Shown: positions 1-5,008 of the stretch, piece by piece
How the letters are laid out: each line of letters opens with the position of its first letter
Position numbering within the stretch: position 1 is the first letter of the stretch
Source: Flavobacteriales bacterium
Lineage (GTDB): Bacteria > Bacteroidota > Bacteroidia > Flavobacteriales_D > Sanyastnellaceae
Assembly: GCA_015660615.1 (NCBI GenBank)
Contig: DQKQ01000078.1
Span: forward strand, 1-5,008
Reading direction: 5' to 3'
DNA length: 5,008 nucleotides
Position numbers and translations under genes: made by a program
Notes under the pieces: generated by a model
The model's input: the letters and a program-made list of their open reading frames with translations, nothing else
Databases searched by the model: none
Told to the model about the DNA's origin: nothing

Positions 1-153
1 AAGCGACACGCTGGCAAACATAATTGCAGCTCCTGTTGCCTCTGATCTAATGAAACCCTTAACTGTTCCTTGAGCGAAAACAGAGGACGAAATCATCGTT
101 GCTATGATAGTCGCTGCTAACAATAAGACAAAGCCTGTTCTAGTTTCTTGCAT
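1..153 (-). CDS. N-terminus of a secreted outer-membrane protein, probably a TonB-dependent receptor (partial)
   Basis: An open frame begins with ATG at 153 and runs off the left edge after 51 codons. Residues 1-27 form a clear Sec signal peptide: charged start MQETR, a hydrophobic core from about 8 to 26, and a cleavage site after VFA, leaving Q28 as the mature N-terminus, which is typical of Bacteroidota. The mature part reads GTVKGFIRSEATGAAIMFAS. This resembles the first strands of the carboxypeptidase-regulatory-like domain found in front of the plug of many Bacteroidota TonB-dependent receptors (G-x-V-x-G-x-V/I-R, then a TG turn, then a FA-x-V strand). Such receptors import large or scarce nutrients across the outer membrane using TonB energy. 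The same domain also precedes other surface proteins, so the receptor call is inference and only export plus the domain start are seen. It is transcribed divergently from the TPR gene. Confidence 0.72.
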   Translation of the reverse strand, partial: MQETRTGFVLLLAATIIATMISSSVFAQGTVKGFIRSEATGAAIMFASVSL

Positions 154-179
154 GGTTGCGCGAAGATAGATTATCTTTC
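148..179 (+). promoter_or_regulatory. Possible Bacteroidota-type promoter for the TPR/acyltransferase pair
   Basis: TTG at 148-150 is followed after 21 bases by TATCTTTC at 172-179, seven of eight matches to the Bacteroidota -7 consensus TAnnTTTG at an acceptable distance from a -33 TTG. Transcription would begin near 185, about 20 bases before the ATG at 206. The upstream box lies inside the first codons of the divergent gene. This is a pattern match only; such short motifs are frequent in AT-rich DNA. Confidence 0.3.
163..177. repeat. Short palindrome in the divergent intergenic region
   Basis: AAGATA (163-168), a 3-base centre GAT, and TATCTT (172-177) form a perfect 6-bp inverted repeat, the only obvious symmetric element between the two divergent genes. 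It overlaps the candidate -7 box of the plus-strand promoter and lies 10 bases upstream of the minus-strand start codon, so it could be an operator acting on both genes. It is equally consistent with chance. Confidence 0.3.
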
Positions 180-205
180 GGCATGAAATCTGTATTTTAC
201 TAAAT

Positions 206-1018
206 ATGATAAATCACACTAAACGCACTCCTTGGATTTTCTGTATCTTTTTCGCAGCTGCCACTCTATTTTCCTCTAATCTTTCTGCCCAAAAAGGCAA
301 TCAAGATGATGAAAACAAGAATAGAAAACCTCTCATCACCCAGAATGAATACAACAAGCTATTAATGTGGATTGTAGACGAGAAATACGAAAACGTTTTG
401 TACAAGTGCATTCGCTACACTGAAAACGACAAGACTAAGAAACTACCTCTTCCGTATATATACATGGCTCAGGCTTATTTAGGAATTCACGTAAGTGATG
501 ACCACGATCTTAGGGAGCAATATCAAGCAGATAAAAACAAGGCAATAAAGAACTGCTTAAAGTACACTTCTAAATTTGTTAAAAAGGACAAAGAATCTGA
601 GTACTACTTCGAGTTCATTGAATTCTATGACGATTTGTGGGAACATGCTACCAACGCTGCGGAGACAGAAATGGACAACGAAAAATACACAAAAGCCAAG
701 TCGTATTACAAATATCTTACGAGCATTGACCCTGAAGATCCAGGCGCTTGGTTGATGTTTGCTTCGGCATACCAACTCATAAATTCTAAGAAGGAAGCGT
801 CGGAAACTTATGAAATCGCAAGAAATCTTCTCATTGAACAAGGTGGCAAAGGTCTTCGCGAAGTCCAAACAAATCTTCTTCACTATGCAATTATATACAA
901 TGCTGAACTCCTTTCAACCATTGACAGAGCCGCAGCTCTAGAGTGGCTAGCTCTTGGAGAGGACCTATTCCGTGGCGATAGAGAATTCGAAGCCGTTAAG
1001 CGTAGTATCGGAGGATGA
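206..1018 (+). CDS. Secreted tetratricopeptide-repeat protein
   Basis: This 270-residue protein starts with a Sec signal peptide: basic MINHTKR, hydrophobic residues 10-24, and probable cleavage after LSA at 28, leaving Q29. The mature part is highly charged and mostly helical. Residues 145-178 and 179-212 read as two tandem TPR units: the first has the Y161/A164/Y167-Y168 helix-B pattern and the DPEDP turn, and the second has W182, A186, Y189 and the A198/Y202 helix. A more degenerate TPR-like stretch covers about 45-95 (YENVLYKCIR, then YIYMAQAYLG). TPR folds are scaffolds for protein contacts, so this is likely a periplasmic or outer-membrane-associated adaptor; no enzymatic motif is visible. 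The upstream ATG at 183 hits a stop after six codons, so 206 is the start. No Shine-Dalgarno sequence precedes it. The stop overlaps the next gene, suggesting an operon. Its partner and function are unknown. Confidence 0.82.
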   Translation: MINHTKRTPWIFCIFFAAATLFSSNLSAQKGNQDDENKNRKPLITQNEYNKLLMWIVDEKYENVLYKCIRYTENDKTKKLPLPYIYMAQAYLGIHVSDDHDLREQYQADKNKAIKNCLKYTSKFVKKDKESEYYFEFIEFYDDLWEHATNAAETEMDNEKYTKAKSYYKYLTSIDPEDPGAWLMFASAYQLINSKKEASETYEIARNLLIEQGGKGLREVQTNLLHYAIIYNAELLSTIDRAAALEWLALGEDLFRGDREFEAVKRSIGG

Positions 1019-1020
1019 TG
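1010..1020 (+). promoter_or_regulatory. GGAGG and overlapping stop/start codons (translational coupling site)
   Basis: GGAGG at 1010-1014 ends directly before two consecutive ATG codons at 1015 and 1018, and the upstream gene's TGA is 1016-1018. The first ATG has zero spacing to GGAGG; the second has three bases, still short but more plausible if this motif is used. Shine-Dalgarno use is weak in Bacteroidota, so re-initiation by ribosomes finishing the TPR gene may matter more. Because GGAGG also encodes the C-terminal Gly-Gly, it may be coincidental. Confidence 0.4.
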
Positions 1021-1914
1021 GTTGAAGTAGTCGACAATTCGTCAACTAACGACCAACCCTTTCTATGCTCATCATGGTTAAACAACTGTGGAGCACAATA
1101 TTCTGTTTTTAAGACTAACAACACGTTTTCCGCTCTTTCAACATTTTCTTTGAAAGGAGTAAGAGTTCTTGCCACCCCTCTTTGGGCTCTTGACTGTGGC
1201 TTATCAATTGATTGCTCTCAATCAGATTTCATCGCTCTTACAAAGTGCTGGATGTCAAGACCTGAGGCAATAAAACTCATTGACCTCCCTCCCTCCGACT
1301 CAAATACCACTTTTGTCAGACATCACACACCCTCGGGATTTCAAACCCAGTGGCGTCATACTAGACAAATCGATCTTCATTCACCTCTTCCTCCCACGCG
1401 AAGAAAACAAATTCGCCGAGCAGACAGGGTTGGGATCACCTGCAAGCTAGTAGATGATTGGAGATACGTTACTGAACTTCACGCTGGAAGTCGTAGTCGC
1501 AAAGACTTAAAGTCTAACAACGCTCAGCTCTCGAAGCTACTGACGGCTATTTCTTCTGAGGCTTTCAGCTTTGCCGTAGAAGCTGTAGATTCGAATGGGG
1601 ATTGTATCGCGGCTGGGGGATTCGTGTTTGTTTCTGCTAACACGTGTCTCTACTCCTTCGGAGGCCAAATCCGAAGTCAACTGTCGGGCATTGCCTCGGT
1701 TTCAATGCTTTCCTTCGCTATGTCACATGCACTTGAAAAAGGCGCATCTACATTTGACTTCGGAGGAAGTTCAGATCCTGGGGTTGATCGATTTTACAAG
1801 GAGTTCGGCGCTGAATTTGTACCTCGAGCGCGATTAGTTGCCATTGTGTGGTGGCTCCGACCTGTTATTTGGGCTTTATCCCCATTTGTGAAATCGGCAA
1901 AAATGCTTCGCTGA
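1015..1914 (+). CDS. FemAB/BioF2-like GNAT-fold acyltransferase
   Basis: This 299-residue cytoplasmic protein resembles the FemAB / Acetyltransf_6 (BioF2-like) group of double-GNAT proteins. Seen directly: TPLWALDCGLSI at 54-65 sits where family members have a TP...G motif; the basic stretch RRKQIRRADRVGI (129-141) matches the R-K-x-I-R-R-A signature; residues about 184-250 give the GNAT-like sequence of strand, AAGGFVF and a YSFGG turn; FDFGGSSDPGVDRFYKEFGAEF (247-268, split here as FDFGGSSDPG and VDRFYKEFGAEF) is the family's C-terminal hallmark. Relatives transfer aminoacyl or acyl groups to peptidoglycan bridges or sugars; the substrate here cannot be read. The C-terminal 25 residues are hydrophobic and Trp-rich (AIVWWLRPVIWAL), possibly a membrane-contacting tail. 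There are at least eight cysteines. It overlaps the secreted TPR gene by four bases. Translation could begin at the second ATG, 1018, giving 298 residues. Confidence 0.7.
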   Translation: MMVEVVDNSSTNDQPFLCSSWLNNCGAQYSVFKTNNTFSALSTFSLKGVRVLATPLWALDCGLSIDCSQSDFIALTKCWMSRPEAIKLIDLPPSDSNTTFVRHHTPSGFQTQWRHTRQIDLHSPLPPTRRKQIRRADRVGITCKLVDDWRYVTELHAGSRSRKDLKSNNAQLSKLLTAISSEAFSFAVEAVDSNGDCIAAGGFVFVSANTCLYSFGGQIRSQLSGIASVSMLSFAMSHALEKGASTFDFGGSSDPGVDRFYKEFGAEFVPRARLVAIVWWLRPVIWALSPFVKSAKMLR

Positions 1915-1939
1915 ATAACTTCATATTCCTGTGCGATTT
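1915..1939. other. Convergent intergenic gap without visible terminator
   Basis: Only 25 bases separate the stop codons of the convergent acyltransferase and oxidoreductase genes. I see no GC-rich stem followed by a T-run on either strand; the lone T5 at 1937-1941 has no stem before it. Transcription from each side may run into the other gene or end by another mechanism. Confidence 0.5.
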
Positions 1940-3040
1940 TTACAAAGGTCGTGGAGCTGAGGCATACATTGATTCAATAATTTCAACAACATCTACTCCC
2001 TCAGAAATCGGAGTCGCAAGAGTAGCGCCACGGCGAAGTACGTCAACGACGTTAGACATAACGTGATGATGATTGGAGGCGGAACCTATGTACGAACCGT
2101 AATCGTTAGGAGGCTCGGCGGTAGGGAGCGTCGGTAATTCGTAGCCTTGAACATCACAGTGAACCACTTCATTCATATACTGACCTCCAATACGTATAGT
2201 GCCTTTTTCGGCAATTAGTGTGAGTGAACTTTCAAAGTTGGAGCGGTCGAGTGCAGTTGAAAATGTAAATGTTCCGAAACCTTGACGTTTAAAGTCGAAT
2301 GAGATTGACCCGGAGTCTTCGAATTCAGTATTATGCAAATGTGATTGATTATGGAAAATGGCACGTGGAGACTTAATTCCTCCGAAGATCCAATACATTA
2401 CATCAATAAAATGTGAAAATTGAGTAAAGAGAGGCCCTCCATCTAAAGCGAGTGTTCCTCGCCAATTAGAGGCTGCGTAATAAGAATCGTCGCGATTCCA
2501 AAAACATTGTATGTGAACTTGGTAAATTTCACCTAGATCTCCAGCATCAACTAATCCTTTAAGCCAAACAGATGGAGGAGCAAAACGGTTTTGCATCACA
2601 CAAAAAACATGTTTTCCTGAAGAACTTGATACTTCCGATATCAATCTAGCATCGGAAAGTGAGAGCGCTATTGGCTTTTCAAGAACGACATGACACCCCG
2701 ATTTTAGAATAGCAACACAATGCTGAGCATGAAGTCCATTGGGAGTACATACACAAACAACTTCGGGTAGTTCCACAGAGCTTGATTCAGAACTTGCAAG
2801 CATAGATTCTAATGAATCGAAAATCGAAGGCATTTCTGAATCTGACTGAGTCACAAACTCTACAGGAGCAATATCTGCAATTGCGTGTAGTGTTGCTCCA
2901 GGATGGGCTGATATAGAAGCCGCGTGGCGCTTTCCGATATGACCGTACCCCAGAACGGCGAAAGTAACGGGATTATTTACAGAATTGTTATCTTGAGTAT
3001 TCACGGGTGTAAAAGTAAGGGGAATCGGACAGGGTGACAT
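1940..3040 (-). CDS. Gfo/Idh/MocA-family oxidoreductase, WbpB/WlbA-like
   Basis: This NAD(P)-dependent sugar or nucleotide-sugar dehydrogenase is 366 residues from the ATG at 3040. Using that numbering, the Rossmann dinucleotide motif LGYGHIGKRHA lies at 30-40, followed by a DIA acidic turn (56-58), VVCVCTPNGLHAQH (94-107), and the family's EKP (E121-K122-P123), whose lysine is a conserved catalytic residue. WRGTLALDGGPLFTQ and FSHFIDVMYWIFG (about 193-220) match the sheet-domain signature; H210 and D213 fit the conserved H-x-x-D. The W-R-G-T...GG...Q..H.ID pattern resembles WbpB/WlbA UDP-GlcNAcA 3-dehydrogenases of surface-polysaccharide synthesis, but substrate assignment is inference. The frame stays open upstream to a TTG at 3085 (381 residues). 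I prefer 3040 because the extra 15 codons encode nothing family-like and the TTG coincides with a possible promoter box. A GTG at 3004 is a further alternative. No polysaccharide gene cluster is visible nearby. Confidence 0.88.
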   Translation of the reverse strand: MSPCPIPLTFTPVNTQDNNSVNNPVTFAVLGYGHIGKRHAASISAHPGATLHAIADIAPVEFVTQSDSEMPSIFDSLESMLASSESSSVELPEVVCVCTPNGLHAQHCVAILKSGCHVVLEKPIALSLSDARLISEVSSSSGKHVFCVMQNRFAPPSVWLKGLVDAGDLGEIYQVHIQCFWNRDDSYYAASNWRGTLALDGGPLFTQFSHFIDVMYWIFGGIKSPRAIFHNQSHLHNTEFEDSGSISFDFKRQGFGTFTFSTALDRSNFESSLTLIAEKGTIRIGGQYMNEVVHCDVQGYELPTLPTAEPPNDYGSYIGSASNHHHVMSNVVDVLRRGATLATPISEGVDVVEIIESMYASAPRPL

Positions 3041-3055
3041 GTTTGGTTTATGAGA

Positions 3056-3085
3056 AAAAGATAAAATGACATGTAAAACTGACAA
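3056..3085 (-). promoter_or_regulatory. Candidate promoter for the oxidoreductase gene
   Basis: On the minus strand, TTG (3085-3083) is followed after 19 bases by TATCTTTT (3063-3056), seven of eight matches to TAnnTTTG, at a spacing usual for the Bacteroidota vegetative promoter. Transcription would start near 3050, about ten bases before the ATG at 3040. The leader is very short, which weakens the case. If real, it rules out the TTG at 3085 as a start codon. Confidence 0.35.
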
Positions 3086-3096
3086 GTTGAACGTCG

Positions 3097-3119
3097 TGCC
3101 AAAGAAATTTTTAGTGGCA
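3097..3119. repeat. Inverted repeat upstream of dnaK
   Basis: TGCCA (3097-3101) and TGGCA (3115-3119) form a perfect 5-bp inverted repeat with a 13-base AT-rich centre. The right arm is shared with the next element, so only one of the two pairings could form at a time in RNA. It could be a protein-binding operator between the divergent genes. It is not CIRCE, the HrcA operator. Functional status is unknown. Confidence 0.25.
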
Positions 3120-3130
3120 AGGGATTTGCC
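3115..3130 (+). promoter_or_regulatory. Sigma-54-like -24/-12 element upstream of dnaK
   Basis: TGGCAAGGGATTTGCC carries GG and GC separated by exactly ten bases and matches the sigma-54 consensus TGGCAC-R-N4-TTGC-W at all defined positions except C6 (A here) and the final W (C here). A start site about 11-12 bases beyond the GC would be near 3140, roughly 26 bases before the dnaK ATG. The element is itself an inverted repeat (GGCAA 3116-3120 / TTGCC 3126-3130, extendable by a G-T pair), so it also reads GG-N10-GC on the minus strand toward the oxidoreductase. The same symmetry allows a small hairpin or a repressor operator instead. No activator site could be identified in this short interval. 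Confidence 0.35.
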
Positions 3131-3166
3131 TAAGAGCAGATATAAACTAAAAAAATAAATTTAATT

Positions 3167-5008
3167 ATGAGTAAAATCATCGGAATCGATCTCGGGACTA
3201 CCAACAGCTGTGTCGCAGTTATGGAGGGAAATGAACCCGTAGTAATCAACAACAGCGAAGGAAAGCGAACTACGCCTTCTATCGTTGCATTTATAGCTGA
3301 CGGCGAAAGAAAAGTAGGTGAGCCCGCAAAGCGTCAGGCGATCACTAACCCTACTAAGACTATTTCCAGTATCAAGCGTTTTATGGGCTCATCGTTCAAA
3401 GATGTTGCTGAGGACATTCGACGTATGCCATACGAAGTGGTTAAAGGTGAGAACAACACTCCACGAGTGAAGATTGACGATCGTTCTTACACACCACAGG
3501 AGATTTCAGCTATGGTTCTTCAAAAGATGAAGCGCACTGCTGAAGACCACCTTGGAACTGACGTAACTGCAGCAGTTATTACTGTTCCTGCTTACTTCAA
3601 CGACGCTCAGCGTCAAGCTACTAAGGAAGCTGGTGAGATTGCTGGCCTTGAGGTTAAGCGTATAATCAACGAGCCTACAGCTGCTGCTTTAGCTTACGGT
3701 TTAGACAAGAAGTCTATAGACCAGAAAATTGTTGTCTTCGATCTCGGTGGAGGTACTCACGATGTGAGTATCCTTGAGTTAGGTGACGGTGTCTTTGAAG
3801 TTCTTTCTACAGATGGTGACACTCATCTTGGTGGAGACGACTTCGACCAAATTTTAATCGAGTGGTTAGTTGCTGAATTCCAAGACGAGAATGGCGGACT
3901 TGATCTCAGTAAAGATCCTATGGCTCTACAGCGTCTTAAAGAAGCTGCGGAGAAAGCAAAGATTGAGCTTTCAAGCACAACTTCTACAGAGATTAATCTG
4001 CCTTACATCATGCCAGTTGACGGTGTGCCTAAGCACCTTGTACGCTCTCTAACACGTGCGAAATTCGAAAAGCTTTGCGACGATCTCATCAAGCGTTCTA
4101 TAAAGCCGTGTAAAACAGCACTTAAAGCTGCGGGCCTAAGCAAAAAAGACATTAACGAGGTCATCTTAGTTGGCGGATCTACGCGTATCCCAGCTGTTCA
4201 AGATGCTGTTAAAGCTTTCTTCGGAAAAGAACCTTCTAAAGGCGTTAACCCAGACGAGGTTGTAGCTATCGGAGCTGCCATACAGGGTGGTGTACTTACA
4301 GGGGATGTAAAAGACGTTCTGCTTCTAGACGTTACTCCACTTTCTTTAGGTATCGAAACTATGGGAGGAGTATTCACTAAGCTAATAGAGGCTAACACAA
4401 CAATTCCTACTAAGAAGTCCGAAACTTTTTCGACTGCTGCGGACAACCAACCAAGTGTTGACCTACATGTTTACCAAGGAGAGCGAGCTATGGCTAAAGA
4501 CAACCACCGCATCGGTCAATTCCAACTATCTGATATTCCACCAGCTCAACGTGGGGTTCCACAAATCGAGGTTACATTCGACATAGATGCTAATGGTATC
4601 ATCAACGTGAGTGCTAAGGATAAGTCTACTGGAAAAGAAAGCAACGTTCGTATCGAAGCTTCTTCTGGCCTTTCTGAGGCAGACATCGAGCGCATGAAGT
4701 CTGAAGCTGAAGCTAACGCTGACGCAGATAAGGAGGCTAAAGAAAAGGTTGAGACTATCAACCAAGCTGATTCTTTAATATTCCAAACTGAGAAGCAACT
4801 CAAAGAATTTGGTGACAAAATTCCAGCTGAAAAGCTCACCCCTATCAATGAAGCTCTTACAGAACTCAAAACAGCTCACGAACTTGCTGACGTTGACGCC
4901 TGCAAAGACCGCATCGAACAGCTCAATACTGCCTTCCAAGCTGCAAGTGAGGATATGTATGCAGACAAGGGTGCGGGAGCTGCTGACGAAGGTTCCACTG
5001 GAACTGAC
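3167..5008 (+). CDS. dnaK: Molecular chaperone DnaK (Hsp70), C-terminal tail cut by window edge
   Basis: ATP-dependent cytoplasmic chaperone that works with DnaJ and GrpE to fold and rescue proteins. The frame is open for 614 codons from the ATG at 3167 to the right edge; DnaK is usually about 630-640 residues, so roughly 20-30 are missing. Nucleotide domain (1-383): phosphate-1 IGIDLGTTNSCVAV (5-18), catalytic K70, hinge P141 in VPAYFN, E169 in NEPTAAALAYG, phosphate-2 DLGGGTHDVS (192-201) with T197, adenosine motif VGGSTRIPAV (335-344). Linker VLLLDVT occupies 384-390. The peptide-binding beta domain follows to about 500, with I396, M399, F421, A424 and V431 matching E. coli I401, M404, F426, A429 and V436. 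The helical lid runs from about 504, then a Gly/Ala-rich tail. The phenylalanine usual after the phosphate-2 threonine is H198, which I recall as common in Bacteroidota. The leader is A/T-rich without a Shine-Dalgarno sequence. Confidence 0.98.
   Translation, partial: MSKIIGIDLGTTNSCVAVMEGNEPVVINNSEGKRTTPSIVAFIADGERKVGEPAKRQAITNPTKTISSIKRFMGSSFKDVAEDIRRMPYEVVKGENNTPRVKIDDRSYTPQEISAMVLQKMKRTAEDHLGTDVTAAVITVPAYFNDAQRQATKEAGEIAGLEVKRIINEPTAAALAYGLDKKSIDQKIVVFDLGGGTHDVSILELGDGVFEVLSTDGDTHLGGDDFDQILIEWLVAEFQDENGGLDLSKDPMALQRLKEAAEKAKIELSSTTSTEINLPYIMPVDGVPKHLVRSLTRAKFEKLCDDLIKRSIKPCKTALKAAGLSKKDINEVILVGGSTRIPAVQDAVKAFFGKEPSKGVNPDEVVAIGAAIQGGVLTGDVKDVLLLDVTPLSLGIETMGGVFTKLIEANTTIPTKKSETFSTAADNQPSVDLHVYQGERAMAKDNHRIGQFQLSDIPPAQRGVPQIEVTFDIDANGIINVSAKDKSTGKESNVRIEASSGLSEADIERMKSEAEANADADKEAKEKVETINQADSLIFQTEKQLKEFGDKIPAEKLTPINEALTELKTAHELADVDACKDRIEQLNTAFQAASEDMYADKGAGAADEGSTGTD

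Noticed and set aside
183..203. ATG at 183 as start of a leader peptide or of the TPR gene
   Set aside because: It reaches a stop after six codons and is in a different context from the clear signal-peptide start at 206; no attenuator-like structure follows.
557..883. Minus-strand open frame of 108 codons inside the TPR gene
   Set aside because: It is antisense to a gene with a signal peptide and TPR pattern, has an odd Phe/Arg-rich composition and no recognisable domain; it is a shadow.
1595..1837. Plus-strand open frame of 80 codons in another frame of the acyltransferase gene
   Set aside because: It lies wholly within the most conserved part of the FemAB-like protein and shows no domain or start signal.
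1915..1942. Bidirectional rho-independent terminator between the convergent genes
   Set aside because: A T5 run exists but no stem of useful length or GC content precedes it on either strand.
1848..2066. Plus-strand open frame spanning the convergent gene ends
   Set aside because: It overlaps both the acyltransferase 3' end and the antisense of the oxidoreductase C-terminus; low-complexity Ser/Thr content and no domain.
3041..3166. CIRCE/HrcA operator or a vegetative TTG/TAnnTTTG promoter for dnaK
   Set aside because: No TTAGCACTC-N9-GAGTGCTAA-like repeat is present. TATAAACT at 3141 is only 12 bases from the nearest TTTG, and other -7 candidates are poor matches.
3870..4052. Plus-strand open frame of 60 codons inside dnaK
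   Set aside because: Out of frame with dnaK across a conserved nucleotide-domain segment, with no independent support.
4198..4869. Three minus-strand open frames antisense to dnaK
   Set aside because: They mirror the codon pattern of dnaK, which is intact on the plus strand with every family motif; they are shadows.

Overview
The window looks like a chromosomal segment of a member of the Bacteroidota, possibly a flavobacterium-like lineage. Several things point there. The DnaK encoded at the right end carries the GGGTHDVS variant of the phosphate-2 motif and a GDTHLGGDDFD context, which I recall as common in that phylum. The left edge encodes the start of a secreted protein that resembles a TonB-dependent receptor N-terminus, with a signal peptide ending in FA|Q and then a carboxypeptidase-regulatory-like repeat. 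Most start codons follow A/T-rich leaders with no Shine-Dalgarno sequence. Two candidate promoters resemble the Bacteroidota TTG / TAnnTTTG pattern. I assign no genus.

Layout from left to right: (1) positions 1-153, minus strand, the first 51 codons of an exported outer-membrane-type protein that leaves the window. (2) A 52-bp divergent intergenic region with a small palindrome and a possible promoter. (3) Positions 206-1018, plus strand, a secreted TPR-repeat protein. (4) Positions 1015-1914, plus strand, overlapping it by four bases, a FemAB/BioF2-like GNAT-fold acyltransferase; the two probably form a translationally coupled pair. (5) A 25-bp convergent gap with no visible terminator. (6) A minus-strand Gfo/Idh/MocA-family NAD(P)-dependent oxidoreductase, most likely starting at 3040 rather than at the TTG at 3085. 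Its signature resembles the WbpB/WlbA-type nucleotide-sugar dehydrogenases of surface-polysaccharide synthesis. (7) A 126-bp divergent intergenic region holding a sigma-54-like GG-N10-GC element, overlapping inverted repeats and a candidate promoter for the oxidoreductase. (8) Positions 3167-5008, plus strand, dnaK, open for 614 codons to the right edge and lacking only its C-terminal tail.

The genes do not form one pathway. dnaK is a housekeeping chaperone with its own upstream region. The oxidoreductase and the acyltransferase could both serve cell-envelope or surface-glycan modification, but they lie on opposite strands and nothing in the sequence links them. No RNA gene, mobile element, CRISPR array or defence system is visible. 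I see no clearly novel system here. The most unusual points are the control region between the oxidoreductase and dnaK and the coupled TPR/acyltransferase pair.
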